A DNA stretch of 35,018 nt. Source: CAG-791 sp045546175. Its GTDB lineage: Bacteria > Bacillota > Clostridia > Lachnospirales > Lachnospiraceae. The translations under genes and the position numbers were made by a program. Shown here piece by piece: positions 7,808 to 16,505 of the stretch. How positions within the stretch are numbered: position 1 is the first letter of the stretch; the number at the start of each line of letters is the position of its first letter. The notes beneath the pieces were generated by a model, which made no database searches, had not been told where the DNA came from, and saw only the letters and a list, made by a program, of their open reading frames with translations. The stretch lies in assembly GCA_045546175.1 (NCBI GenBank), contig JAZQCI010000099.1:1-35018 (forward strand). The letters are read 5' to 3'.

Positions 7808-9433
7808 ATGGAAAAGAAAATTAAGAACCCGATCATCCCCGGTTTCTATCCGGACCCTTCCATCTGCAGAGCGGGCGACGACTATTATCTGGTCTGCTCC
7901 AGCTTCGAGCTGAGCCCCGGCCTTCCGCTCTTTCACAGCAAAGATCTGGCTAACTGGGAGCAGATCTCCTATGTGCTCACGCCGCAGAACGGTTTCTATG
8001 TGGACAAGAATACGGGAAACGGCGGCGTTATGGCCCCCACGATCCGCTATCACGAGGGGACCTTCTACATCATAAACTGCAATTTCGGCGACCGCGGCAA
8101 TTTCATCGTCACGGCGAAGGATCCGGCCGGTCCCTGGTCGGCGCCGCACTTCCTCGACGATGTGCCGGGGATTGACGCCTCTCTCTTTTTTGACAACGAC
8201 GGCAAATGTTACATCATGGGAACCGCCAATATCTGGCCGGACGGAAAAGGCGGAACGCGGCAGGGAATCTGGGCGGCCGAGTACGACATTGAAAACTTCC
8301 GCCTGATCTCCGAGCCCGTCGCCCTCTGGGGAGGCGCCATGGCGGGCGTCGCGTCGCCCGAATCGCCGCATATCTATCACATCGGCGACTGGTACTATCT
8401 GCTGATCGCGGAGGGCGGCACGGAGATGTACCACAGCGCCACGGTGGCGAGAAGCCGCACCGCGCTGGGGACCTATGAGGGCGATCCTTCCAATCCCATT
8501 CTCACGGTCCGTCACATGGGCAAAAAAGCGCCGATCCAGAACGCCGGTCACGCCGATCTGGTGCAGACGCAGAGTGGTCAGTGGTACGCCGTATTTCTCG
8601 CTTCCCGCCTGATCGGCGGCGTCAGCAAGAACCTGGGCAGAGAGACATTTATCGTGCCTGTGGAGTGGGAGGACGAGTGGCTGCTCTTTTCCCCGCAGAC
8701 CGGCAAGGTGGAATGGGAGTATCCGCTTCCGGAGAACTGCGCGTGGGCACCGGTGGAAAAAGCGCCGGTTCGGGAAGAGCTGGGGAAAGCGCCGCTGAGC
8801 CTGGCCTGGAGTTTCTGGGGGAGTGACGGCGAGAAGTTCGCGGAATTGACGCAGGAGGGACTGAGACTCCCCTGCCTAAAGGAAGCGCCCGCCGATCCGC
8901 TCCGCCCCATGGCTATGGGGGCGCAGAGACCGGAGAACAATTCTCTGGCCTTTGTATGCAGAAGACGTCTGCAGCCCCACTGCCGCTTCTTATGCAGGAT
9001 GCGCTTTGCGCCGCAGGGGAGTGAGAGCGCGGGAATCGCGATCGTGCAGGCCATGAATCACCAGTTCCACCTGGAACTTGCCCGTGCGGACGGTCAGACG
9101 GTGGTTCAGCTGCTACAGTACACTGCGGATTACGATCTGCAGCCCTATTTCCCCGGTTTTACATCGACCACGAACAGAAAGGTGCTGGCCTGCGCCCCTT
9201 ATGAAGGCGGGGAGATCGTCCTGGAGACGGAAATGGACGAGAACTGCTATATCTTCCGCTATGGAGCTCAGGAGGGTGCGCTCACGGAGCTTGCCCGTGC
9301 GGACGGCGCCGTGATCAACCCTGAAAAAGTGGGCTGCATGGTGGGTGAAGTGCTGGGCCTGTATGCCAGCGGAAACGGGCGCGATGCGGACAACTGCGCG
9401 CTGTTCTGCCGGTCGGAATACGAGGACCTCTGA
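7808..9433 (+). CDS. Glycoside hydrolase family 43 beta-xylosidase/alpha-L-arabinofuranosidase
   Basis: A 541-aa protein: a five-bladed beta-propeller (~1-320) followed by a C-terminal beta-sandwich of the GH43_C2 type (~345-541), as in the subfamilies that act on xylo- and arabino-oligosaccharides. The catalytic triad is D16 (FYPDPS), D123 (GIDASLFF) and E185 (ASPESPH). There is no signal peptide. I used the ATG at 7808 because GAGGAG lies just upstream; the reading frame is open back to 7709 but that part overlaps the GH3 gene. It is second in the GH3 operon. The product probably releases xylose or arabinose from imported glycosides together with the GH3 enzyme. Confidence 0.92.
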   Translation: MEKKIKNPIIPGFYPDPSICRAGDDYYLVCSSFELSPGLPLFHSKDLANWEQISYVLTPQNGFYVDKNTGNGGVMAPTIRYHEGTFYIINCNFGDRGNFIVTAKDPAGPWSAPHFLDDVPGIDASLFFDNDGKCYIMGTANIWPDGKGGTRQGIWAAEYDIENFRLISEPVALWGGAMAGVASPESPHIYHIGDWYYLLIAEGGTEMYHSATVARSRTALGTYEGDPSNPILTVRHMGKKAPIQNAGHADLVQTQSGQWYAVFLASRLIGGVSKNLGRETFIVPVEWEDEWLLFSPQTGKVEWEYPLPENCAWAPVEKAPVREELGKAPLSLAWSFWGSDGEKFAELTQEGLRLPCLKEAPADPLRPMAMGAQRPENNSLAFVCRRRLQPHCRFLCRMRFAPQGSESAGIAIVQAMNHQFHLELARADGQTVVQLLQYTADYDLQPYFPGFTSTTNRKVLACAPYEGGEIVLETEMDENCYIFRYGAQEGALTELARADGAVINPEKVGCMVGEVLGLYASGNGRDADNCALFCRSEYEDL

Positions 9434-9780
9434 TTCCTTGCAAGAAACGAACTTTATAATTGCAAAAAGTGAATCGTACGGCAGCTATTCATTTCGCGCT
9501 GCAACAAATATTTCTCTTTATTTGCAAGGAACGAAACAGATTGTGGCGGTTAAACCGTATCGACAGAAGGTCCAAAAATAGATAATGAATGCAAGCGTTG
9601 TGATTATTCGGCCTGCCGCCGGATAGTTGCAAGATGTTAAGTATCCTGTGTTGTTTCCAAGACAAGGGTCCATGACCCGCACAGAGGTATCTGCATTGCG
9701 TTAAGGGCAGCCGGATCAGTCATCACGGATCTGCAGCATAAGGGGAGGCCCGAGGCGCCAGTAAAAGGAGGAGTGTAATA
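9434..9780 (+). other. Long intergenic region with nested inverted repeats upstream of the symporter
   Basis: A 347-bp stretch without a convincing gene. It holds a perfect 10-bp inverted repeat, TTCCTTGCAA (9434-9443) and TTGCAAGGAA (9522-9531), which encloses a smaller hairpin. The motif TGGAAACAACACAG, also found at the lyase and araA promoters, lies here on the minus strand (9646-9659). A short GGGTC/GACCC hairpin sits near 9665-9677. TATAAT occurs at 9455-9460 without a matching -35. I cannot place the symporter promoter with confidence. Confidence 0.5.
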
Positions 9781-11187
9781 ATGGAAGAAAAGAAAACTGC
9801 CCCCGTGCAGGAGAAAGCCAGCCCGAAGCTGTTAGTAGGCTATGGTCTCGGTGAAGTCGGATGCCAGATGAGCTGGTATATGATCAACAACTATCTGAAC
9901 ATTTTCTACACGGACGTTGTAGGACTTACAGGCGCAGCGATCTCCACGATCGTCCTGATCGCCAGAATCTGGGACGCGATCAACGACCCTATGATGGGAC
10001 AGATCGCGGACCGCACCCATACACGCTGGGGTAAGTTCCGTCCCTATCTGATGTTCGCACCGCCTGTCCTTGCGATCTTCAATATTTTGACCTTCACGGT
10101 ATTCCCGGTGCAGGGCCTGGCCAAGGTAATCCTCTGCGGCCTTTGCTATATCGGCGCCGGCATGGCTTACACAGCATGCTCCATCGCTTATCAGGCGCTG
10201 CTCAACGTTATCGCGGTTGACTCCAGAGTCCGTCAGCTCCTTGCCACGGCAAGAAGTACCGGCGCATCCATCATCGGCATCATCCTTTCGATGGTCGCTA
10301 TGCCCCTGATCCTTCACTTCAGTTCTGCTGTTAACGCGAACGGAGAGAAGATGGCAGACGGTCACGGCTATTTCGTGACAACGGTGATCTTCTCCCTGAT
10401 CCTGATCCCTGTTTTCTGGCTCTGCGCAGCGATCTGCAAAGAGACCTATACAGATCATCTTCACGGAAGCGCTCCCGCTGAGAAGGCTTCCTTTATCGAC
10501 AACATGAAGGGCTTGTTCCAGAACGATCAGCTGCTCATGGTCGTCATCGCAACTGTCATTGGTACCATCTGCGTTACCGGCCGCTACGGAATCCTTGTCT
10601 ACCACGTTATCTACGTCGTAGGCGGTCCGCAGTATATTGCCACCATGTTCACCGCCATGACAGTCGGTCAGCTTTGCGGCACACTTACGGTTCCGTGGGG
10701 CACCAAGATGTTCGGCAAGCGCAACTATATGATCATTATGAATGTGGTCATGGCAGCAGGCTTTGTGGCACTGTTCCTCAATCCCACCAGCAATCCCGTA
10801 TTCCTGATCGGCGCATCCTTCATCGGATCTCTCGGATTCGGAGCTCCCGCCATCTGCTACGGCATGGTCGGCGACTCCCTCGAGTACGGCGACTGGAAGC
10901 TCGGAAAGCGCCAGGAAGGTCTTGCGGCTTCCATGCTGAGCTTCGGCGTCAAGCTGGCAACTGCGATCTGCGCGCCTGTTGTCCTGCTTCTTGAGGCGGT
11001 TGGCTATGTTCCCAACGTAGAGCAGGCCGCTTCCACCAAGATGGGCATCAACTTCATGGTCAACATGCTTCCCGCGATCCTCGCGATCGTATCCTGCATC
11101 CCGCTGATCTGGTACAAGCTCGATGACAAGCGCGTCGGTGAGATCCGTGCGGACCTCGAGGCCGGCAAGCACGCATGGGACAAATAA
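9781..11187 (+). CDS. GPH-family sugar:cation symporter (MelB/XynB-like MFS)
   Basis: A 468-aa membrane protein with about 12 hydrophobic segments. It carries the GPH-family signature near the N terminus (LNIFYTDVVGL; RIWDAINDPMMGQIADRT; RWGKFRPYL), including the conserved Asp of the helix II region that coordinates the coupling cation in MelB. The ATG has AAGGAGG upstream. Members carry galactosides, glucuronides, xylosides and pentose-containing oligosaccharides with Na+ or H+. Its place between GH43 and the GH106-like gene suggests it imports the glycosides these enzymes cleave. The hairpin at 11256-11280 follows, but its short T-stretch may allow some transcription into the next gene. Confidence 0.93.
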   Translation: MEEKKTAPVQEKASPKLLVGYGLGEVGCQMSWYMINNYLNIFYTDVVGLTGAAISTIVLIARIWDAINDPMMGQIADRTHTRWGKFRPYLMFAPPVLAIFNILTFTVFPVQGLAKVILCGLCYIGAGMAYTACSIAYQALLNVIAVDSRVRQLLATARSTGASIIGIILSMVAMPLILHFSSAVNANGEKMADGHGYFVTTVIFSLILIPVFWLCAAICKETYTDHLHGSAPAEKASFIDNMKGLFQNDQLLMVVIATVIGTICVTGRYGILVYHVIYVVGGPQYIATMFTAMTVGQLCGTLTVPWGTKMFGKRNYMIIMNVVMAAGFVALFLNPTSNPVFLIGASFIGSLGFGAPAICYGMVGDSLEYGDWKLGKRQEGLAASMLSFGVKLATAICAPVVLLLEAVGYVPNVEQAASTKMGINFMVNMLPAILAIVSCIPLIWYKLDDKRVGEIRADLEAGKHAWDK

Positions 11188-11255
11188 TCAGGAAACGGAT
11201 TGACTGAACACAGTCTAACCTTTGTGGGTCAGCTGTACAGGTATCTGATTTAGCC

Positions 11256-11280
11256 AAGAGCGGAGAGACCCTCCGCTCTT
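11256..11280 (+). terminator. Stem-loop between symporter and GH106-like gene
   Basis: A perfect 10-bp stem, AAGAGCGGAG (11256-11265) and CTCCGCTCTT (11271-11280), with a 5-nt loop. The following GTTGTATTT is a poor U-tract, so it is probably a partial terminator or attenuator. The GH106-like start codon lies only 20 nt downstream and no separate promoter is obvious. Confidence 0.5.
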
Positions 11281-11300
11281 GTTGTATTTAAGGGGGCATT

Positions 11301-13937
11301 ATGAATAATAACTATATTTTCCCTTTTCTGTGGATGCGCGGTGAGCCGGAGGATGTGATCCGCGAGGAGATCGGAAAGATCGCTGAGTGCGGCATCCGCG
11401 CCGTGTGTGTGGAGGCGAGGCCTCACAAGGACTTCTGCGGCCCGGGATGGTGGCATGATATGGATATCGTCCTGGAGGAGGCAAAAAAGAGAGGCATGAA
11501 GATCTGGATCCTCGATGACAAGCATTTTCCGACAGGCTACGCAAACGGCCTGATCGAGCAGCATCCGGAGCGAAAAAAGCAGTACATCGCCTGCACGACC
11601 GTCGATATTTTCGGGGCGAGCCGGCCGCTGTCGCTGAACATTCAGCGCATGCTCAAGCCGACGATCGGATTCTGGGAGATCGGAAACCCCGTCGATTATG
11701 CCGAGCAGGCGAGGAATACGCTTGTCTGTGCCGTGGCGCTGCGCTATGAGGAGGGCCATATATTTCACGAAGATGTGGTGGACCTGACAGATCAGTGCCG
11801 GGACGGAAGGGTCTCCTTTAAGCTCCCGGAGGGCCAGTGGCGGATTCATGTGGTTTACCGCACAAGAACGGACGGCGGAGATCCGACCTACATCAATATG
11901 ATCGATAAAGTGTCAGCCCACACGCAAATTGAAGGCGTCTATGAGGCCCACTACGCAAGGTATGCGGAAGAGTTCGGGAAGACCATCGCCGGATTCTTTT
12001 CCGACGAGCCTCAGTTCGGAAATATCAGTGAGCAGAGCTTTGACACAAAGCTGGGCAAAAAGAAAATGCCGCTTCCCTGGAGCGAAGAACTCGAGCAGAT
12101 GCTGACAGACCGATATGGGGCAGAATATCGCGCGCTTCTTCCGTTCCTCTTTGCGGAGAGTGCAGAAAAAGAGGTACAGCCGCAGATCCGCTACGACTAC
12201 ATGGACTGCATCTCCAGGCTGTACGCGCAGAATTTCGCCCGTCCCATCGGACAGTGGTGCCGGGAGCACGGCGTGGAGTACATCGGACATGTCGTGGAGG
12301 ACAACAGCGTCCACAGCCGCCTGGGACTTGGCGCCGCGCACTGGTTCCGCGCCATGGAAGGGCAGGATATGGCGGGGATCGATGTGATCGGAGGTCAGTA
12401 CTATTTTGGCGCGCCGGTAGAGGAGCGGAAGATGATGGCGGAGGGGGACGGCGAATTCTTCCACTACGCGCTCGGCAAGATGGGTGCGTCCGGCGGCCAT
12501 CTTGATCCGAAGAAAAAGGGCCGTACCATGTGCGAACTCTTCGGCGCTTACGGCTGGGGATTTGGCGTTCGCGACATGAAGCACCTTCTGGACCACCTGC
12601 TGGTCAGAGGGATCAACCACCTGGTGCCCCATGCATTCTCCATGGCGGAGTTTCCAGATCCGGACTGCCCGCCTCACTTCTACGCGCGGGGAAACAATCC
12701 GGAGTTTCCGTATTTTGCAGAGCTGATGAAATACGCGAACAGGATGTGTGACCAGCTGAATGGCGGTGCACACATTGCATCTGTTGCTGTCTTGTATGAC
12801 GGAGAGCTGGACTGGACGGGAGATCGCATGCCCATGCAGAAGATCTGCCGCGCGCTCACGGAAGATCAGATCGAATACGACATCGTCTGCCTGGATATGC
12901 TGCGAAATCTTCCCGCTTACAAGGGAAGTCTCTCAGGCGGAAAACTGGTCATTAACGGTGTGACTTTCGACGCACTGCTGGTGCCCGGCGCGGACTATGT
13001 GCCGGAAGGGCTTGTGCAGTTTGCTGCATCGGCCGGCAGCTTTCCGGTCTGGTTTGCCGGCCGCAGGCCGGCCGCGATCCTCAGCGATGAGAGCGGGAAA
13101 GCGGAAGATGCAGGGGCGCTTGACGGCATTCCGGTCGTGGACTGCGGGTCTCTGGCAGCCAAATTGGAGGAGATCGGCGCCCGGAAGATCAGACTCCGGC
13201 CTGCGGCACCCTATGTCACTGTCTACCACTATCGCAGAGACGGACAGATCCTGATGCTGATGAATGAATCGGCGGAAGATGCCTTCGAGGGGACTCTTGA
13301 GGTGAGTTCCGGGAAAGGATTTGCCTGTTATGACGCCTTTGCGGACAGGTATGAAGAGGCAGAGTGTGCCGTAAATGAAGGTATCGCGAAGATCCGGATC
13401 CGGCTGCAGCCCGGGGAGAGCTGCTTGCTCATGGAGAAGTGCGGTGATTTCGAGGTGCAGCGCGTACATGAGGATCTCGGCGAGAAGATCGCGCAGTGCA
13501 GTGCGCATATTGACATCTCACAGGACTGGGAAGTGCAGCGCACGAAGTCCGGAAAGGACACGCGGCGGGGAGAATGGAAGCATGTGAAGAAACTTTCTCC
13601 GATCAGCGACGAGGATCCCTCTTTCTCCGGAACGATTCGTTACAGGAAAAAACTGACTCTTGCGGGAAAGCCGGCGGAAGCTTATCTGTCTGCCGGGCAG
13701 GTCTATGAAGTCATGCGCGTCCTGGTTAACGGCGCAGAGACCGGGACGGTTCTTGCGCCGCCCTATCAGGTCTCGATCGGACAGTTCCTGCAGGCAGAGG
13801 ACAACACGATAGAGATCGAAGTCGCGACGACGCCTGCCCGCGACGCGGCTTCCTGTCCGCAGCCGCCCTTTGACTTCTTCCACGAGGCGCTTGAGCCGAC
13901 CGGGATGTTCGGGAAGATCGGAGTGCACATAAAGTAA
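11301..13937 (+). CDS. Large GH106-like glycoside hydrolase with C-terminal jelly-roll domain
   Basis: An 878-aa protein related to the GH106 (alpha-L-rhamnosidase)/GH2-like superfamily. The N-terminal GPGWWHDMD...ILDDKHFPTGYANG segment (47-83) is characteristic of these enzymes. FFSDEPQFG gives a candidate catalytic E236, and HVVEDN (330-335) supplies another acidic residue in the barrel. Residues ~735-878 form a galactose-binding-like jelly roll (SGTIRYRKKLTL, AYLSAGQVYEVMRVLVNG, DNTIEIEV). There is no signal peptide. AAGGGGG lies upstream of the ATG. It probably cleaves a terminal sugar such as rhamnose or another deoxy- or pentosyl residue, but the family is diverse and the substrate cannot be read from sequence. 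No rhamnose catabolic genes are visible in the window. Confidence 0.75.
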   Translation: MNNNYIFPFLWMRGEPEDVIREEIGKIAECGIRAVCVEARPHKDFCGPGWWHDMDIVLEEAKKRGMKIWILDDKHFPTGYANGLIEQHPERKKQYIACTTVDIFGASRPLSLNIQRMLKPTIGFWEIGNPVDYAEQARNTLVCAVALRYEEGHIFHEDVVDLTDQCRDGRVSFKLPEGQWRIHVVYRTRTDGGDPTYINMIDKVSAHTQIEGVYEAHYARYAEEFGKTIAGFFSDEPQFGNISEQSFDTKLGKKKMPLPWSEELEQMLTDRYGAEYRALLPFLFAESAEKEVQPQIRYDYMDCISRLYAQNFARPIGQWCREHGVEYIGHVVEDNSVHSRLGLGAAHWFRAMEGQDMAGIDVIGGQYYFGAPVEERKMMAEGDGEFFHYALGKMGASGGHLDPKKKGRTMCELFGAYGWGFGVRDMKHLLDHLLVRGINHLVPHAFSMAEFPDPDCPPHFYARGNNPEFPYFAELMKYANRMCDQLNGGAHIASVAVLYDGELDWTGDRMPMQKICRALTEDQIEYDIVCLDMLRNLPAYKGSLSGGKLVINGVTFDALLVPGADYVPEGLVQFAASAGSFPVWFAGRRPAAILSDESGKAEDAGALDGIPVVDCGSLAAKLEEIGARKIRLRPAAPYVTVYHYRRDGQILMLMNESAEDAFEGTLEVSSGKGFACYDAFADRYEEAECAVNEGIAKIRIRLQPGESCLLMEKCGDFEVQRVHEDLGEKIAQCSAHIDISQDWEVQRTKSGKDTRRGEWKHVKKLSPISDEDPSFSGTIRYRKKLTLAGKPAEAYLSAGQVYEVMRVLVNGAETGTVLAPPYQVSIGQFLQAEDNTIEIEVATTPARDAASCPQPPFDFFHEALEPTGMFGKIGVHIK

Positions 13938-13946
13938 ACGGAATCC

Positions 13947-14001
13947 AAAAAGCATCTCCCGCAACCGCAGTCGTGCGTTTGTTGCAGGAGGTGTTTTTTT
14001 T
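13947..14001 (+). terminator. Rho-independent terminator after GH106-like gene
   Basis: A 19-bp stem (13947-13965 against 13981-13999) with one mismatch and two G-U pairs. The loop contains a small CGC/GCG hairpin and an uninterrupted T-run follows to 14001. Confidence 0.85.
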
Positions 14002-14021
14002 GACGCCGGAGCGGCAGAGAA

Positions 14022-14105
14022 TTGCAACAATTAACACATCTTCTAAAACATCTGAAAAGAATAAAAGGTTTTAAATTCATAAAATAATACTTGGAAACAA
14101 CACAG
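14022..14105 (+). promoter_or_regulatory. Bipartite regulon promoter, copy 3, plus TGGAAACAACACAG motif (lyase-like pair)
   Basis: TTGCAA starts at 14022, TGAAAAGAAT at 14053 and -10 TAAAAT at 14080, with the same 31/27-bp spacing as the other copies. Six bases after the -10, TGGAAACAACACAG (14092-14105) covers the expected transcription start. The same motif lies at exactly the same distance from the -10 of araA (16576). This promoter therefore appears to combine two control signals. Confidence 0.65.
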
Positions 14106-14164
14106 ACACAATAGTTCATCAGTTCCCGGCGCCGCAAGGGCGTCTCACGAAAGGAGAGATTGTT

Positions 14165-15037
14165 ATGTACAAATATGACAGAAAAGGACCCAAGCGCGGT
14201 GTGGCTCTCTACAGCTATTCTGCAGAATTCGGTCTGACAAAGACACTTGAGGACTGCTTTGAAGATGTCCATGATATTGGCGCCCACGGAATTGAAATCC
14301 TGGCTAACACACATATCGAGAATTACCCTTATCCTACAGATGAGTGGGTAGAGAACTGGTTCAGGCTCTGCGACAAGTATGAGATCGTTCCCGTAGAGTA
14401 CGGCAACTGGATCGACTCCCATGTTCTGGGCGACAGAGACCTCACAACAGAGGAGTCTGTAGAGATGCTCAAGAGAGATATCCGCTTGGCACACCGCCTC
14501 GGATTCACTGTTATGAGAACCAAAATGCCCGTCATCAACGATCTGCTCGAGCCCGTCCTGAACTGGAGAGAGATCATCAAGGGCGCTCTGCCGCTGGCTG
14601 AGGAACTCGGCATCAAGATGTGCCCCGAGATTCACACCCCCTCCAACCTGCAGGGCAAGCTGGTCACAGATTTTGTTGACTTTATCAAGGAGACAGGCAC
14701 CAAGAATTTTGGCCTTAACATTGACTTCTCCGTATTCCGCACCGAGTTCAAGGAAGGCGAGTGGGTAGATCCCAACTACACGCCCAACAAGCCTGAGGAC
14801 ATTATCCCGCTTCTTCCTTACATCTACTGCTGCCACGCCAAGTTCATCAACATGAGCGATGACTTCCAGGAAACCACGATTCCTTATCCGGAGATCATCA
14901 AGGTCATGCAGGAGAACGGCTATGAGGGATATCTCCTCAGCGAATATGAAGGCGCAGACAAGTATGATGACGGCTACGAAGTAGGCCAGACACTGAGAAA
15001 ACAGCACATCATGCTCAAGAATCTGCTTGGCGATTAA
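14165..15037 (+). CDS. TIM-barrel sugar isomerase/epimerase-like protein; candidate C-glycoside deglycosidase alpha subunit
   Basis: A 290-aa xylose-isomerase-like TIM barrel (AP endonuclease 2 superfamily). Likely metal ligands at the barrel mouth are E155 (CPEIHTP), D187 (NIDFSV), H224 (CCHAKF) and E260 (LSEYEG), with H157 placed two residues after the first ligand. That E-x-H arrangement matches the catalytic subunit of C-glycoside deglycosidases (DgpC/CarB/DfgA type) as I recall it. There a metal and a His cleave the C-C bond of a 3-keto-C-glycoside. The next gene, 27 bp downstream, is a DUF6379 protein, the usual beta-subunit partner, which strongly supports the assignment. GGAG lies upstream of the ATG. 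A plain sugar-phosphate isomerase or a 3-keto-O-glycoside lyase remains possible. Confidence 0.8.
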   Translation: MYKYDRKGPKRGVALYSYSAEFGLTKTLEDCFEDVHDIGAHGIEILANTHIENYPYPTDEWVENWFRLCDKYEIVPVEYGNWIDSHVLGDRDLTTEESVEMLKRDIRLAHRLGFTVMRTKMPVINDLLEPVLNWREIIKGALPLAEELGIKMCPEIHTPSNLQGKLVTDFVDFIKETGTKNFGLNIDFSVFRTEFKEGEWVDPNYTPNKPEDIIPLLPYIYCCHAKFINMSDDFQETTIPYPEIIKVMQENGYEGYLLSEYEGADKYDDGYEVGQTLRKQHIMLKNLLGD

Positions 15038-15064
15038 AGAAATCGGAGCAAGGAGGAAAAAAAT

Positions 15065-15508
15065 ATGGAAAAACAGGTTATTCAGTCTGTAGGATTCAGA
15101 AATATCAAAGATGAGAACGGAAATGTCACCGGCTTCCAGTTCAAGGTGAGACTTCCCTATTACAGAGGCATTTTCCTCTCCCAGATCCGTCCCGGCACTC
15201 TTTTCATCGATGGCGAGAAGATCGAGAAGGATGACATCGTATGGAACATCAAGGGCGAAGACTTCACAAATGAAGAGATGAGAACCGACTTCCAGACACA
15301 CTGGGCTGTTACCTGCCCCGCAGTGCTCAAGGTGAAAAAGCCCGGCGGACTTGCTCAGGGCTACCACGATCTGAAGTACGGTTTCTGCTTCACATCTTCG
15401 TACATGCCGCCCATCATTCAGGCCCATCTCGATCCCGACCAGGAGAGCATGGTATTCATGCCCGAGTTCGGTCATCACGTAAATGAGAGAAGACTGCTGA
15501 TCGTCTGA
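15065..15508 (+). CDS. DUF6379 protein; candidate C-glycoside deglycosidase beta subunit
   Basis: A 147-aa beta-rich protein without signal peptide or membrane segment. The segment from GFQFKVRLPYYRGIFLSQIRPG (residues ~23-44) through VKKPGGLAQGYHDLKYGFCFTSSYMPP is what I recognise from DUF6379, the family of the small subunit of C-glycoside deglycosidases (DgpB/CarC/DfgB). In those heteromers the small subunit completes the active site of the TIM-barrel partner. AAGGAGG precedes the ATG and the gene is 27 bp behind the TIM-barrel gene, so the two are co-transcribed and probably made in equal amounts. A strong double terminator follows. Recognition is from memory, not from a search. Confidence 0.82.
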   Translation: MEKQVIQSVGFRNIKDENGNVTGFQFKVRLPYYRGIFLSQIRPGTLFIDGEKIEKDDIVWNIKGEDFTNEEMRTDFQTHWAVTCPAVLKVKKPGGLAQGYHDLKYGFCFTSSYMPPIIQAHLDPDQESMVFMPEFGHHVNERRLLIV

Positions 15509-15534
15509 CCAAAAAAACAAGAAACAAAACAGGG

Positions 15535-15593
15535 AAGCCTGCGATCGAAATGGATCGCAGGCTTCTTCTGCAACGAGATGTTGCACATTTTTT
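15535..15593 (+). terminator. Tandem terminator between convergent genes
   Basis: A 12-bp perfect stem (15535-15546 against 15553-15564) is followed by a second hairpin, TGCAAC/GTTGCA (15569-15585), and six Ts. It lies between the DUF6379 gene and the convergent AraC gene that ends at 15620. Confidence 0.8.
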
Positions 15594-15619
15594 GACAATT
15601 CCATGCCGGAATCCGGTCC

Positions 15620-16486
15620 TCACAGTTCCGCCATAAGCTCTGAGGTGTTGAGCGTAGGGTCAAAGCCGGAATCGTTGCCTGAGTTGGACCGTAGGTTCAG
15701 AATATAGCCGTCCGGCAGTTCTCGGGGAGCGTATCCCGTAATCTGTTTGAAGACTCTGTTAAAGTTTCGTATGGTATCAAAACCACAGTTCATGGCGATC
15801 TCCGTCATAGTCATATTGCTGTCCCGGATCAGATCGATGGCCTTGTTCACGCGAATGTGATTGAGGTACATGGAGAAAGTCATTCCCGATATTCTTTTGA
15901 AAAAACGTGAGAAGTAGGCCTCTGACATGTTCATATAGGTCACGGCTCTTGAAAAGCTGTAGTTCTCTGCATTCTCGTCGATATCATACAACAGTTTCTT
16001 ATATCGCTCTGTAGCTGCCGATGTCGAGACGGCAGCGGCCTGAATCTCCAGGGAAGAGAACACTTCGGCGATCATCTTCTGCATCAGCGCATTGCTGAGC
16101 TCGTCATAAAACCGTTCCCTCTTAATACATGCCTTCCTGATTATCTCGAGCGTCTCGAGCACATGAAAATCATCCGTGAAGATCGGACTGTCAAGGCAAT
16201 AATTGTCGGTGATCCGTCGAACCAGTTCCTCCGAGAAAAGGGACACGTACAGAGTAGTGCCGGGCGCGGAAATGATGGAATGAACGGACTGTCCCCTCAG
16301 AAAGATACACTGTCCTTTCTGCAGTGTATAAGTTTCCCGGTCCAGGGAGATCATCGCTTCTCCGGTTTCGCACACGGCGATCTCGTGGTCAAAGTGCCAG
16401 TGTGAAATATTCTTCAGATTTCGATATTTGCCCACCCAGACAAGGGAGTGGTCCGGATAGATCCGGTGTTCGTGATTTGCTAACAT
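15620..16486 (-). CDS. AraC-family transcriptional regulator
   Basis: A 288-aa protein. The N-terminal cupin (~1-95) includes HWHFDHEIAVCETGEAMISL and FLRGQSVHSI. The C-terminal AraC HTH (~165-265) includes FSRAVTYMNMSEAYFSRFFKRISG and TEIAMNCGFDTIRNFNRVFKQITGYAPREL. A tail of about 25 polar residues follows. It is divergent from araA with a 168-bp gap, so it is the best candidate for controlling the pentose operon and the TGGAAACAACACAG motif. The ribosome binding site before the ATG at 16486 is weak, suggesting low expression. The inducer could be arabinose or an arabinoside. Confidence 0.9.
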   Translation of the reverse strand: MLANHEHRIYPDHSLVWVGKYRNLKNISHWHFDHEIAVCETGEAMISLDRETYTLQKGQCIFLRGQSVHSIISAPGTTLYVSLFSEELVRRITDNYCLDSPIFTDDFHVLETLEIIRKACIKRERFYDELSNALMQKMIAEVFSSLEIQAAAVSTSAATERYKKLLYDIDENAENYSFSRAVTYMNMSEAYFSRFFKRISGMTFSMYLNHIRVNKAIDLIRDSNMTMTEIAMNCGFDTIRNFNRVFKQITGYAPRELPDGYILNLRSNSGNDSGFDPTLNTSELMAEL

Positions 16487-16505
16487 GATTTGAGTTTAAC
16501 GTATA

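Noticed and set aside
5599..7836. 745-codon open frame on the minus strand
   Set aside because: It lies fully opposite the GH3 gene, has an Arg/His/Leu-rich composition with no recognisable motif, and reflects the codon bias of the real gene.
9589..9604. CcpA-site-like sequence around GCAAGCGTTGTGA
   Set aside because: At least two mismatches to the usual cre consensus, including a core C, and no promoter nearby to support it.
13766..15604. 612-codon open frame on the minus strand
   Set aside because: It runs across the GH106-like 3' end, a terminator, a promoter and the lyase-like pair; no domain is recognisable and the plus-strand genes have proper ribosome binding sites.
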